From Ustulina deusta (lineage: Eukaryota; Ascomycota; Sordariomycetes; Xylariales; Xylariaceae): a DNA stretch of 64,000 nt. Positions within the stretch are counted from its first letter, which is position 1. Each line of letters begins with the position of its first letter. The notes beneath the pieces are model-generated. The model saw only the letters and a program-made list of their open reading frames with translations. It ran no database searches and was not told the origin of the DNA. The stretch spans positions 434,001-498,000 of the forward strand of contig JAJNNX010000020.1 in the NCBI GenBank assembly GCA_023159155.1. The letters run 5' to 3'. The translations under genes were made by a program, and so were the position numbers. This document shows positions 13,514 through 26,378 of the stretch, in pieces.

Positions 13514-13540
13514 CAACAGCAACAGCAACAGCAACAGCAA
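13514..13540. repeat. CAACAG hexanucleotide microsatellite
   Basis: About four and a half perfect copies of CAACAG. It lies in non-coding DNA, so it is not a polyglutamine tract of a called gene. Confidence 0.9.
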
Positions 13541-14019
13541 TCCGGCGCTGAAGAAATTCAAATCCCGCAAGTGACCCATCTTACGAGCCTCCCTGTCCCG
13601 CTCCAACGCCGTAGATCTCCGATCCAGCGCAGCCGGCCCTATATGCATCGAAGGCAGGGGGCGGGGGCGAGGGCGAGGTGGGGGCAAGACACATCCAGCT
13701 CGCGCGCCTAGGTAGCAGTTAACAGGCCTGACTCAAGCAGGAGGGCACCTCTCCATGCCTGCGTGTTTGTGTAGCTGGGGGATGCGTGGTGAGAGCGCGC
13801 GGGGTGGCGTTGGTGAGGTATTGCCGCGTAGAGTGGCATGCTAGGATGGCCCACAGAAGAGCATTTGCGCTGAGCTTCGTCTGTTTATTGGTGCCGGGGA
13901 TTCCGCTTCGAGGACGATGGGTGAGTCTGGGCGTTTTGGGCAGATCGTGGTATTTGTTTTGTTTCGTTGGATGTTGGGGGCTCATGTGTGATCCCTGTCA
14001 TAATTTCCGACATTCATGT

Positions 14020-14035
14020 TTATATATATATATAT
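14020..14035. repeat. TA dinucleotide run
   Basis: Eight consecutive TA units in intergenic DNA. Confidence 0.9.
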
Positions 14036-15160
14036 GCCGGTCTGCGTTACTTCCAATGTGGTATAGTAGCGTAGGATGTTAATTCCGTGGGGAAATTGTG
14101 AGTCCTTTTAGATCTACTCCCATGGGTCATTATCGCAGAGACAGCGGCGTGGACATTTAGTTGAGAAGTCTGCTAGTATTGATATTCCTGTCTTGTTTAA
14201 CCTCACAACAAAGTGTTATCCTGCTTAAGGAGATACTCATCTATTTATCCCGAGGCACTATCCAACCCAGCTTCCTTCCCGTTCACCGGTACCACCAACG
14301 CTCGGAGAATAGCGAAAGCATGTCACATTCCATACCCGAATCACTCCGATATCAATCACAAAGTCCAAGCCCGCGTTAAGGTTGTGTTACCTATGGAGCC
14401 TTCAGGCATAGCAGCATCGCGATGCAGGATCCACGAGATACGTAAGCAGCGACACAGCATTTCCGGAGGAAAAGACGCAAGTCCCTTAGATAGTACGAAT
14501 CGCATGGCTCGAAACGCAAACGGGGCACAAACGATACAAACACTGTGTTCCCGCACCAAGCACGAACGAAGCGGTACGCCCGGACATGGAAGAACCAGCT
14601 TCCCCGCGGCTCTGAAACGGCCCGTACCTTGTTGAGTTGGTGGTTTGCCTGGTCATTTGCTTTGGGGTCCGCTGAATCCGAGTTGGCGGTGGGTTGCATC
14701 GGACCGCAGGTAGCAGTGGGCCATGAAGGCGGAATCGACGTCAAATTCGGATATTAAACGGCCCCAAACGCACCTCGACTACCTATACACTTTTTGAGTT
14801 GCATGCCGAACTAGCGGGCCAATGGGGGCGATGCTAAAAGAAAAGATAAAAAAAACCAGGTCGTGTGATGTAAACGGTTACATCACAATGTAGGGAGCGA
14901 AGCGTTTTACTGTAATTGGATCAATTATGTCAAGTTTCTTGAAATTGACATTCCACACCAAACCATTGACTATTGCTAGTGCCCATCCTTTCTTTACCCA
15001 TCCTCATCAATCGTAATGCCTAACCCTACCCCGATCCCGGACCTCGAACATGAAACCCTAGGAGAAACCATTAACTAGATAGATGGGGTATCTATGTACA
15101 ACGCCTAGATACTTTGCAAACCTGGGAACCAGCCCAGGTCGCGCATAGATGCACACAAGT

Positions 15161-16831
15161 TTAGCAACCACCGTATCGCACACCCCTCTTTCCCAACTCC
15201 TTTCTCCCAACAGGGTCCTCGGGTAACACCCAGCCCCTAGCACGCTTGGCTTCCCGCTTCTCGGCGAGCTGTGGCTGTGGCATCCAATCATCACGAGCCA
15301 GTGCCTTGCGACGAGTTCCCTCGGCAGGGGCACCGATTTCAGCCTTCCACGGCGCATGTCCGGGTCTTGGTTCATCACCAGCTAACATGCATAGACCCCA
15401 AAGTGCGAGGCACGCCGTGAGTGGGGTGCCCTCATCCTCGCTGTCGTCATCTATCCCTGCGGCGGCGAGCTGAACGCTGGTCACTTCCAGGTAGCCGAAG
15501 TGGGGTGTTCCTTCAGCACCATTACGGACCAGCACAAGCTCGATCTCAGTGAGGATGAAGCCGTAGCGTGTGCCGTGCTCGCGCATAGCATGGTGTAAGT
15601 GTGCCAGTCCGCGCAAGTACTCCACGCGCTTGATATTGCCTTCAACACGCATTCCCGTGTTGAAGCGGTCGAAGGACTTGACGAGTCCTACGACGCGGGC
15701 AGTTGGCTTCCCACCGAAGATAGCAGCTGCCGTTGACGACTCACCGGCCATATTGGCGACGATGAGGTGGTCATTGGGGGATGACGGGGTGTTCTTCGTG
15801 CTAGGAACTGAGAACTGAAGAGCTCGTTGTGTGGATAGTGCTAGAGCTGAGTTGAGCTTGGGGATATAGTACGATGCGTAGATATTGTGCAACGCGGCCT
15901 CAGTTTCAGGGTGGCGCGCGTTGGTGGAAGGTTGGGGGAGAAGAGGTGCCGGGACAGGGCAGTTCAGAAGTGCAGAAGCGCCGGGCAGAGAAAGGATCGT
16001 GGTAATGTTGAAGGCGGACCACTGCCGGATCTGCCGGACGTCCCACCAGAAGTGCTTGGTGTTGGGGTCCCGAAGAGGGAATGAGATGGACCTCACCAAT
16101 GAAGGGGCCGGGTTGGACGTGGTCAGGTAGTTCATGAGGGTAGTAGATGGCGTGGGGTCCGGAGTTGATGCCAAGCTCAGAGGCGAGGGGGCCCTTGGTA
16201 CGAAGCCGTACATGAATTGCTCGGGTTGAGGTGGCGACTGGGACACAGCCGGGACATACGAGGGCATTTGGCGGTAAGTAGGGAAGCTGAATTTGTCGAG
16301 CCCAAAACACTCGGGTCCAACGCTGGATGCACGTTGGGGTTCAATGGTATCCTGCGCATAGGCAATTGGTGAGCAGATCAGAGACGACGGGAATGTGACC
16401 TGGTCCTCGATTGGTCCGAAAAAAGAGTTGCTGAAGCTCAGCGACTCAGGGTTTGTGAAGCTTCGAGTGTGTGTCGGCCGAACGCTCCCTTTACGGGAAG
16501 GCTTGGGCGCGGCAGCGACAGGCGATCTCTTCACACGCTTGGGGGGTGATTCGATAGTCTGGTCTTGAGAACGAATCTTGGGTAATAAGATAGGGCCATG
16601 CTGGCGAATTGGTGGCGGAGAGCGCGAAGGGGTAGTGACGCGCGTGCTGACCGAGTCGGAGGGCGACGTCTCGGCGGTAGAACATATTGAGCTATACGAG
16701 CTTGTGCGAGCGTGCCCGGGATTGTACTGAATCTCGAGCAAAGACGGGTCAAAAGAAAAGCTCGGCGGGGTGACCGGCTCGCAAGAAGGAAAAGTGAAGT
16801 CAAAAGACATGTCTGCTGCCAGACTATCCAT
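15161..16831 (-). CDS. Conserved Pezizomycotina protein of unknown function
   Basis: Single open frame of 556 residues, ATG at 16831, TAA at 15161-15163. The first 260 residues are Ser/Pro-rich and probably disordered, with a basic patch (PPKRVKRSP) that could be a nuclear localisation signal. The C-terminal half is ordered and conserved among filamentous fungi as I recall: FWWDVRQIRQW, then LHNIYASYYIPKLNSALA, VVGLVKSFDRFNTGMR, RYGFILTEIELVLVR, ALWGLCMLAGDEPRPG, and a basic tail with WMPQPQLAEKREAKRARGW. No catalytic motif is recognised. The protein at 34352-35512 shares the RYGF...T..E and LW.LC.LAG...RP blocks in the same order, so the two are homologous. The gene is preceded by about 5.4 kb with no other gene, which could hold a long leader or regulatory DNA. 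Confidence 0.85.
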   Translation of the reverse strand: MDSLAADMSFDFTFPSCEPVTPPSFSFDPSLLEIQYNPGHARTSSYSSICSTAETSPSDSVSTRVTTPSRSPPPIRQHGPILLPKIRSQDQTIESPPKRVKRSPVAAAPKPSRKGSVRPTHTRSFTNPESLSFSNSFFGPIEDQVTFPSSLICSPIAYAQDTIEPQRASSVGPECFGLDKFSFPTYRQMPSYVPAVSQSPPQPEQFMYGFVPRAPSPLSLASTPDPTPSTTLMNYLTTSNPAPSLVRSISFPLRDPNTKHFWWDVRQIRQWSAFNITTILSLPGASALLNCPVPAPLLPQPSTNARHPETEAALHNIYASYYIPKLNSALALSTQRALQFSVPSTKNTPSSPNDHLIVANMAGESSTAAAIFGGKPTARVVGLVKSFDRFNTGMRVEGNIKRVEYLRGLAHLHHAMREHGTRYGFILTEIELVLVRNGAEGTPHFGYLEVTSVQLAAAGIDDDSEDEGTPLTACLALWGLCMLAGDEPRPGHAPWKAEIGAPAEGTRRKALARDDWMPQPQLAEKREAKRARGWVLPEDPVGRKELGKRGVRYGGC

Positions 16832-18507
16832 CCTCGCATGTCAGTATACCGTCTTCGTCATATCTCACTCTCATGAGATCAGAGTGAGGAGTTACGTACG
16901 TAGCCATGTCTGCTGTGATTGGGTGCTCTCGTCAACCGGGACGAGAACGACCTGAGTATTGGATTATCGGAAGAGAGTGAAGGGAGAGAACCAGCTCCAC
17001 CACGACAAGATGTCTGAACGCCCAGAAATATGTATGCAAACCGTCGACGGGTGGACGAGATGGCCCTGCGGCAATGAGAGAGGAAAGCCAGGTGTGTTGA
17101 ATGGACGGAGAGGCTGGAGAGTATGGGTCTATGAGACAAGCTAGGAAACCGAGATAAGGAAAAAGGAAACAAATGTATTGGCCTACAGATGAAACTGAAG
17201 AACTGGACTGATGAGGGAAAGAAGGAAGACGGGGGAGGAGGACGGTGGTCCTCTTATCCTCGGAGCAGATGGACAGGCCACGATGGGCCGCATGCAAATC
17301 ACCAGCTCCATGTACGGGCGAGAAGAGTGCTGCGATGATGTAGCCCAATGCAGGAAGCGAAACCTGAAACATGGGGTATGGAAGGCAGTTGACGACTAGT
17401 AAGGGAAGTGTCGTGTAAACGTTTTCCTCGCGCAGGTGCGAGTCGGCCTAGTGTCGCCCTTGGGTTGGGCGGTCGAGGCATTGGGCCGATGAGAAGAGGT
17501 GAAGTTCGACAGATGCGACTTACACTGGATGGTACGTACCGAAATAGACGGCTAGTGTGGTATGCCCAGACCCATGCCCACGCCTGCAGGTGGTGGGGCC
17601 AATCAACCCGGCGCACTACTGGACAGGTCTTGGCGTCTACCCGAACAGGGCAGGGTCAGGTCGCAGTGGAGGTGCCGGTATAGCGAGGTTCTTTTTGCTG
17701 TCAAGTCTCACTTGACCGTAGGTTGTTTGCCACTATTAGCGCAGCCAATAGCAAGGGCGGTCTACACTCGAATCCGACGCAGATGCGGTGCTGTAGTCGA
17801 CTGTCCAGCCCATCTCGGCAAGTATAGTCTGTCTGCACCTAGTGTATGTACTAGTAGTCTGCGCTCTGTCGTGTACCCATCCAACATACGGTAACGTCTT
17901 CCAGCGCGACGTGGTGGCATAGCACCACTCATACCCAGGCAAAAATTAACCTCTTGTTTCCCGTCGAGACTGACGACCCAAGTCCACGTTCGGGCCTGCA
18001 CACTCCAGCCCGAGTCGGGGCTGCACGCATTAGGCCAGCTCAATTCAAACCCCACGAGCCAGGCGCATCCTCCTCTGGGGGCTATCCAGAAAAGCAGGGC
18101 GATCCTCAACAACGAGTGGGCACACCTGGTTGGTGGCACGATGCATCGGTTGATCTCGGTTGGTTGCAATGTTCCCCCAATTGAAGAACGCCTCTCTCAG
18201 CATGGCCGTGGAGTGCACCCAAGGCCGTGCCGAGTGCAGGCATCGATGAGTCACGAGAATGGTTTTACGTAGTGTAGTGTAGTGCAGTGTCGAGCACAGG
18301 ATCATGTATACTTCTCCAGACCACTGCATCACACGAGGCACCGATGTCTCGACGGCTGCATGAGTGAGCGGGTGGGTTCTCTTGCTGCATGGGCAGCGAT
18401 GTACCCTGATCCATCCTGGCGTACCCAACAGCAATCAACCGTCAGTCAACCCTGCCAAGCGCCAACACGGATGTGGGGAGCTCGCTCGGTTCGGCTAGGC
18501 TCGTTGC

Positions 18508-18540
18508 CCGTCGTCCCTCGTCGTCCCTCGTCGTCCCGCC
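18508..18540. repeat. TCGTCCCTCG decamer, about 3 copies
   Basis: Direct tandem repeat of a 10-bp GC-rich unit in the long intergenic interval. Confidence 0.85.
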
Positions 18541-20735
18541 CGCGATTGAGTGCTGAGCACCGCACCAGCGCGCGCTCGGGGCATATTCACTCGACGCGGG
18601 GATGCGTGTACAACTGCTGGATGCACGCGGTGCACGCTGCAACACGCCCACGTCTGCACAACCGCGACGAACGAGATGGCGACACACGACTCTTATGCAC
18701 TGCGATGAGACTCCACGAGCATATTATGCTCACCTGATGCACGCACTATACGCACTTTACGCACTACTATAGTCACTGCACTATGCACATTTCTGCCATT
18801 ATAGGTAGTTTACATAGTCGGTCCAGCGTGGCAATGCTGCTCGGAATCTATCTAGTCTAGGGTTCTGTCGTCGAGGGATCACTATCGCCCTTGCTTGCGA
18901 GATTTGCCGCGCTCCCTCTGATGATCTCTCCCTGATTGATAACCCTCTGTCTGCATTATCTATCTACTTCCGCGGCCCTACAGATACCATATTCGTCCTT
19001 GATCAGTGCGGCAGGTTGCGAGCCGGTCCCACCGACCGGCGAAAGGATTGATTGCCTGCTCACACTCTAGCTGCAATGTATGTTTGTACATAGGGAGCGA
19101 TATTAGGATGATCGACTTTCCGGGGTCTTTTCTTTTCCATTCTTTTTATTTCCGTCGGGTTGGAACCCTGGACATCGCGCTTGCGCTTGATCTGACATCA
19201 GTTCCTGGGCTGTCGTGTAGTGTGACGAGAAAGGTACGGTGGCATTCTCTATACCAATAGGGAAGAAATTGGGGGCAGTGTGGTCTCGGCTAGTGGAGGC
19301 AGCGAGCGATAACATGAGATGAAGCGGAACAGAACAGCCACAAGCGCACCGCCCTCACCCTGTCGGCACACTCTGCCTGTGGTGCAGAGCAGCCGTCCGC
19401 CGGAATTCGGAGAGTCCGGATAGCCGCCTGGCTTAGTCTAGCTACCTAGTGTGTCTACTATGCTGCTCTTGGTCTCGAAATTCACTTTTCCCGCTTCGCT
19501 TACGCTTGACAGTTAAACGCGGCGGCTATTATCCATGTGCCTGTCTAACACCATATGAGGCAAGATGGGCATCACGCTGATCCGATTAGGCGCCGGCGGG
19601 AGATTGCATCGTATTCTATCTAGGGATACTATATTCTATCTCCAGCTAGGTACACTTAGTAACAAGGTGAATATCGTATAGATGAAATATGAACCTTGGT
19701 GAGAGTGATGCACGGAGCATCGACGACCCGTTTATTCTTACTGTACGGTCAGTGCTGATACCGTCATCCTTACCGCCGAAGGCTGATACCTAAGGCATTC
19801 TGGCTCTGGGCACAGGCGATGCAGCCGGCAAAATCAGCCGGACCGGCATCAGACATCGGCCGAAACCCACCACAACACTAAAAAGCCTACCGCAAGATTG
19901 AGAGCATTAATCATGCTGGGATAGAGTTGGAGAAAAAGAGTAGAATGAAGAAGAAAAAAGCCTCGCCCATAACGAAATTAATTAAGGGGTTGGGGGGTTT
20001 GTATAAGTCTTTTTTCGCCGCCACCTACCTAACCTATCTAGCTCCGGGCAAGCAAGTCGGCAGCTTCATCACGATCGCCATTCTCCCTGTGCGTTCTCTC
20101 TCTCCCTCGACGCCACTAGCACAAACCGTCCCCTCCCTCTCCTCGTTCTCGCACACGAAGAACAGCACAAGCGCCGAGCCCGCATCCCGGCGCGTAATTC
20201 ATTCGTAACAAGCGCTTCGAGGCGAAGAAGGGCGGTGGTCTCAGCCTCCCATTGGCCAATTCGCACGCGCCCTCCACTCGACGCAGATCTCTACGCATAC
20301 TTCTACGATTTCCTATTCGGGGCAGTGAGGGGAGGGAGGGGTTAGAGAAGACCCAAATTCTTGGCGCTTGGCCAGAATTCCTCGCGCCAAGCAAGAAAAA
20401 AGAATCAAGGTGTCCCGTGCGTTTTCTTTATCTCACCTATTATTTTTGCCCGCCTTCTTTCCCCATTTTTTTCCGAACGTGGAAAAATGCACGCGGAGTG
20501 CGGAGAAAGAGATAAAAAAATAAAAATAAAAAAACACGCGGCGGGCAGCAGCGCGAGGTTCGAACGTGCCTATGCTGCCGGCCAATCGGCACGCTCCACA
20601 CACCGCGTCGAACGTGTCCGGCGCGGATCGGATTTCTCATTGGCTCGCTCGGTCGACTTAGTACATGTCAGTATGACTTGTTCTCGTTTGTCTCTAGTTC
20701 GTTTCTCTCGGCTTCCCTTGCATGGTCCGTATGGA

Positions 20736-20751
20736 CAGAGAGAGAGAGAGA
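20736..20751. repeat. AG dinucleotide run
   Basis: About eight AG units, intergenic. Confidence 0.9.
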
Positions 20752-21842
20752 CGAGGAAACATCCAGCCAGTGTGCGCTAGGCAGGCTAGATCTCTGCTTG
20801 CCTAGTGCCGTAAGGTTTCAATGTTTCAGATTTTTCTTTCCTGTTCCCGTACGTTCGGTGCAGCGTGGCCATGGCCAAGGGAGAGAGCGAAGACAGCCCC
20901 TCTGTTTGTTTCAGATCTTCTGGGGCTTGAGCCCGTGTCGATCATCCGCTGGACCAACCATCGTCACCACCATCGTGGAGGGAGTGATTCAGTGAGTCAT
21001 CTCCCCCCGGGCACAACCCGGGACTTGCAGATGCATGCACGCTGGCGGACCTACGAGTGCCTGTCGGTGAAGCTTATTAGACGGCATCGTGCTATCTACT
21101 ACTAAGACATCGTGAGCAGGGTTGTTCGATGAAGATTCAGGTGAAGGTAGGCATGAGTGAGTCATAGCTAGCCAGCTCGCTGGCTGGCTACACTAGTCGA
21201 AGGCTCGAATCTCAGTAGCTCGAGCTCAATGTGATGCATGATCGAATTTTTCACCTCCTGCGTTGATAGTCAGATATGTCCTAAGCCGAGATCAGCATCC
21301 GAAACAATCAGAATCAGTCATTATCAATCTCCCGTGTGGCTGGTACGAGAGAACCAAAAAAAAGCGATCAATCCCTCATCAGGAAACAAACAAACCTGCA
21401 TGTAACCCTCTGCCATCCAACAGTCCCCTCAAGAAGAGTCGCATTATTGATTGGCCAATGAGCTAAGCCTCGCGGAAGCAGCAATTCCCATACCTTATCG
21501 CGACGAGACTACCACCACATCAGACTCAGGCATCCTTCCTTCACGCGCCATCACACTCACACACACTCGCGCCTCACAATCCCAATTCAATCCGCGCCAT
21601 CTCGCAAGGCACCAGTTGAGAATCCAGCCTAACAAAAGCCTACGTAAAACACCCTAACTCCAACAATGTGGGTGGGTGGGTTAGTAAGTAAGTACTCAGA
21701 CGAGAAGAAAAGCAGCAGTACGCCAGGCCCTAGGTCGCAGACGGCCGATTCCGCGACCGGTTGAGGCCCATCCATCCATCGTACGTCGTAGAATCCGTGC
21801 CGGTGCCGAGCGAGCCGATTCGCCCATGTTCCCAGCACACAG

Positions 21843-21870
21843 CCTGCCTGCCTGCCTGCCTGCCTGCCTA
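21843..21870. repeat. CCTG tetranucleotide microsatellite
   Basis: Seven copies of CCTG followed by two of CCTA, intergenic. Confidence 0.9.
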
Positions 21871-22314
21871 CCTACACTACCTCAGACCCAACAACAGCAG
21901 GCGTGCGAGGGCGAGTTAACCTACCCGGGGACATACGTACGTACATAACGCCCGCCCGAAGCGCCGGCGCACGTAATCGGCCGTGGGAACGGGCCGCTTC
22001 CTGCGCCGTCTGGTATCGACGGCACTGAGTTCTGCGACGGGCAGGGTAGGTAGCGTGTATATTAACGTTGGTGGGCTGCCTCTGAGTGATCGGATTTTCG
22101 GCCATGTTCAGCTCGTCGAGTGAGGCTCATCGATTCTTCAACGGTGTTGGTCACGGGACGCGAGGTAGAAGCCGAAACAGCGCCCGCGATGAGAAGCAAG
22201 TCGCATGTGACGTGGCATCCAGGCTGATTGTCTCTATCCTAATGCGGCAAATTCGGAGGATTTGCCATTAATTGGGACACGCGGTCTAGAAGTCTACACT
22301 AATCTACAAGTATC

Positions 22315-25300
22315 TTACTGTACACCGTTCACTGCTGCCTCGCCCATTGCGTTGGACTCGCCTCCATTATTCGCTGGTGGGTTATTTTCTACCTCAGGAA
22401 TGCTCGGCCAAACGTAGTCCAGGGGCCTTTGCGCTTGGGCAATTGATGACGGCTCGAGAGAAACATCATGCAGTTTTCTCATTGCCCTCCTTATCCCTTG
22501 TAGCCGCTCACGTTCGAGGATTAACATGCCCCTCGCGAAATCTTTGATGGCCTGCCGTCCCATGCGCTCATGCATGTCCTGCCAACCAGCTAATTCGCTG
22601 GCTACCGTCTGCTGTGTGTAGCGGAGCTCCTTGGAGAGCTCATCTAGTTCGACCTGAGTGCGTCTAGCTCTCTCTTCTTTTTCTTCATTGAGGCGCTGGC
22701 GAGTCTCGTCTAGCAAGCCGAGCGGCCACCTCGTAGAGCGAGACACTGAGCTATAATTGCGTTCGATGGCTTTGTGGGCCAAATTGATTTGCGCTACGAG
22801 GTGTGGCGGTCGCGACAACGCCGTAAGCATAGCTTGGATCGTGGACTGCAGGGCCAAGATCGAAGTGTGGAATATATGTGGTGGATTCGTGGCAGGGGGT
22901 GCGAGTGTACTGATGTAGGTCTCCACCGCGGCAGTGTGAGTTGGCGGCAGAAAGGCGAGGTTGGCCGCTATGCGAGACATCAAACATGCGGCATCGTAAA
23001 GGTCTGTCCTCTTGTTAGCGTACTACCTCTCGGGTATCTGTGCGAATGAACGTACCGTTCGTGACGACGCCAACCGCATTGATTCTCCGTGCAAGAGTCT
23101 TAGTGGCGTAATTAACACTACGAACCGTCTCGCGCGCATGATCAACAAATTGCTCTACCTCATGAATATCTTCTAGAGGCTCGAATTCATCTCGGACCCT
23201 TTCCACTCTCGTTTCTGCTTTTAGGCGGCTTCGCTGTTCCATCATATCTGCCTGGAGATCTGGGACTAGAAAGAATTCCCATAACATTTCATGCGTCGCA
23301 AAAGTAGGATGTGACAACATGATCTTTAAAAAGGCGTCAGAGCGCATCTGTATGTCCCTCAAGACCGACCGCGATGGTTTCGAGGGGATCTGAAAAGGCG
23401 ATCGTTGACTGGACACTTTGGGCATCCAAGATGCTGGGTTTTCCATCGATAGCAGATTTACGAGATGCTCAAAGTCGGCCGTCGAGCGTCGGCAAGTCGT
23501 CACTGTGTAACAATTTTCATCTGCCGGCGCGCCTGACTTGAGCACCAGCCGGATAGTAGCGTCCTCCACGAAAAACGACCGGACCACGCCGGTAACTCGG
23601 CCATCCGTGCCTGGGTTCATCGTGAACAATGCCAGATCGTCGATACGATTTCGGACATCGTCATCCTTGGCCAGTTCTACAGCCGTTAGCCCACGTGTCT
23701 CTCTAACTGCAACATCCACCCTTCGGTCGGAATAGAGCGCCCGCACCATGTCGAAGCGGCCGTATTTGCTTGCGACCATGAGTGCCGTGAATCTCTTCTC
23801 ATTCGTAGCATTTACATCAACATCGCAATGCAATAAAATCTTAACAGCTAGCTGCGGATCGTTGACAATGTGTAAAAGGGTGTTTCCTTTGCAATCAACA
23901 TGATCGTCGAGGTGGAGTGGCCGTCCATCTCCCTGTGCTGTAGTGGCGGCCTCGAGACCAACCTGTACCATATTGGCGTAATCAGGATGGTCGTAAGACC
24001 GACAAAGCGCAAATAATGGTGTCTGGCCATTTTTGTCCCTTTGCCGCCAGGGAATCAGCATTCCGATACGAGCGATCAAAGCTGGTGCATGGAAGAGATA
24101 GTGGGCTATACTTCGCCCACGTACGTCCTGTAGGGCAAAATAATGTCGGATTTGCGGCTCAGGTGTTGAAGCCATGACGAAATCGAGAATGATATCAACC
24201 AGTTCAGTATGCCCTAACTGTATAGCAGCGCTTAATAGGCTAGTGTCGTCGTTGTTACTATCTTCGAGGATGATGTCTTTGGGGAAGAGATCTTCTAAAG
24301 ACAAGAGATATTTCAAGACCTCCGGACGCTCATTCTGAATAGCCATCATCGGAATTGATTCGCCAAAGGAGTCTTGTGTTTGGCATAGACGTTCGACAGA
24401 GGTATCTCCTTCGAGGCCACTGCCTAATGTAACGACACTGCCAGCCCGCGAGTGATAGGAAAACTCGGAACCGCTTGACATACTTCTAGTATCCATAGCA
24501 ACCCTTTTCACCTTTTTGACCGGAGCAGTTGCCATATCGTCCGATGATTTATTCTGGAACGGAAACACATGGCTCAAACCTGACCCTTGAGAGTAGGATT
24601 CTAAGGGCGTCAAAGCGAATGAAGATTGTCCGGAAGAACTATTGAACATACTCCAATTCACCGAGGGAGCACGGCTCGAGATCGGGGATGCGACCAGTTC
24701 ATCATCTTCAATGGCATTCGAGCTCGCGTCCATCATTCTCTTCAGCTCGTCCACGTCACCCTTCGCCGTTGCGTCCCATAGGGCTTTATTGCGGCGACTT
24801 GCTCGCCTTAGACTACTTGAAGCGCCGAAGAGGTACGAAAGAACCGCTTCAAACGTGCTCAGAGCGTATCCCATCTCTCCGCTGTCAACATCATCGATGA
24901 AGATAAAGTGCTTCATGTAGAGTAGTCTCGCCTGTAGATTCTTGACCCCTGCTCTGATGACAACAAATAGGAGGAGGGACACTAGAGTGTCGGCATTGAC
25001 CATGAGGACATTCTTTTCCGATGGCGGTTTGGTGTTGTCGCCGGAATCTCGCAGTTCTGCTAATTGCGTGGCGGCCTTGATTGTTGCTAGCAAGATTTCC
25101 ATCATACCCTGGGCGCACGTCGCATTCGTCATCCTTCGAAATTCATCTACAGCAATCCCAAGCCTTATGGCGAGCTCACGTTTCGTTCTGGGGCCGCCTT
25201 CTATCAAAATACCTAGCTGCGAAATATCAATGAACTCCATCTGCCGTATTTTAGCTTCCAGCTCTTGGTCTTGTGGCCGGCGGAGTGCAGCCAGTCGTGG

Positions 25301-26378
25301 CCATATCAGATGATGTACGTTTTCGGCCACGTATCTTTCGATGAGTCGCTCTACCAGCGGCCCCGTTAGTTCCGTAGTAGCACCAAGCATAGAGAGCTGC
25401 TGAGTGTCGACCCCTTGAAAGAGATCGATGGCATTCGTTACAGCCGTTTCGAGGGAAGCTCGCATAACATGCTCATCCTCTTCGGCGAAGAAGTTCTCCG
25501 TCGATTGCGCGCCGCTCTGTCGATCAACACTACCTCGTCGCCTCGTTAGACTACTGGCCCGGACCTTCTTCATAGCCGTCGCGATGGGGCCATCCGGTGC
25601 AGGGTCGGGAATGTGCGCCGCGGACGGTGGAGGAGGCAGCGGTTTGTCGAAGAGTGTGTTGAATTCTCTGAAAAGCTTCTCCAGGCCAGAATGCATCTGC
25701 CTCGCTATGCTCGGGAAACTGCTCAGGAGGTCATGAAAGCTCTTGATGTCCTTCTTCCTCGGCAAACTTGGCTCGCCATTCTCCAGAGCAGCGGCTTGTT
25801 TCGCTTCAGCGGCCTGCTTGCTCGCCATGCCTTCGGTTAACACTGCGCGGGGAATCTCGATCTCCTCCCAGGTGCCAACTAAAGGCCTCGATATGAAGTA
25901 TATGAGCCATTGCCGAGGCTCGATGGTATCGGCATGCCAGATCGTATCGGTCAAGAGCTGGGACTGGGTGTGCGTCTTGAAGCCTAGATGCCATTAGGTA
26001 CTGTCGCGTCAACATCGGCGTCGTCTATGAAGGCCACATACCCTTGTTACTGTAGACAAAGGCATCTTTAATGACGACGCTGCGGCCATTGAGCGTGGTA
26101 TACTGCTTGGCCTTGCCCCTCCACTCCCTCAGGTTGCCGACGCCATCCTTGCCTGCGGCGGCGGAGAAGGGGCTGGGGATGCGCAGAACATGACTCCCCA
26201 GAAACTCGTCGGTTGCGACGACGTCGGACAGGGGGGCGCCGCTGTCGACTTCGCGCGAGGTCAGGAGGAACTGCGTGGTCGGGACCAGCAGGATGTAGTG
26301 GTGAAGGGGCGTGCACTGGGTGGCGACGGGGCTCGCGGGCTTGAAGAAGGCGGCCAAGAAGGGGTTCAGGGGTTGCAT
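22315..26378 (-). CDS. Vrl1/VARP-like endosomal protein (VPS9, ankyrin, PX, BAR)
   Basis: Three exons: 26378-26042, 25983-23056, 23003-22315, with introns of 58 and 52 nt (GTATGT...CTAG, GTACGT...ACAG). Both junctions keep frame, giving about 1317 residues. Rough order: N-terminal region (1-250), helical region leading into a VPS9 domain (about 300-510; NADTLVSLLLFVVIRAGVKN and YALSTFEAVLSYL), a linker, ankyrin repeats (about 620-890), a PX-like domain with the DFEHLVNLL motif (about 920-1010), and a helical BAR-like C-terminus spanning exons 2 and 3 (AGWQDMHERMGRQAIKDFARG). This matches yeast Vrl1, the VPS9 exchange factor and sorting-nexin subunit of the VINE complex, and resembles animal ANKRD27 (VARP) in the VPS9-ankyrin part. 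Expected role: nucleotide exchange on Rab5-type GTPases and endosomal tubule coat formation. The domain call is firm; orthology is inferred from architecture. Confidence 0.85.

Larger units (their letters stand above)
11584..15160. other. Gene-poor stretch, no supported gene
   Basis: About 3.6 kb with no recognisable protein family on either strand. It contains simple repeats listed separately and a long C/T/A-rich low-complexity tract at 13120-13440 that gives meaningless open frames. Frames at 14213-14635 and 12388-12711 have no recognisable similarity and no splice or start context that I trust. The part after about 14760 is the 3' flank of the minus-strand gene ending at 15161. Confidence 0.6.
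16832..22314. other. Long non-coding interval upstream of 15161-16831
   Basis: About 5.5 kb with ordinary base composition and no supported gene on either strand. Open frames here are short, overlap on opposite strands and resemble no family. It contains several simple repeats (18508-18540, 20736-20751, 21843-21870) and pyrimidine-rich stretches near 20080-20170 and 20440-20480 of the kind common in fungal promoters. It lies 5' of the minus-strand gene ending at 16831 and 3' of the gene ending at 22315. It could hold a long 5' leader, distal regulatory elements or a non-coding RNA, none of which sequence alone shows. Confidence 0.6.

Noticed and set aside
14213..14635. Open frame of 140 codons
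   Set aside because: No domain, no splice context, and a similar-length frame on the opposite strand; likely chance.
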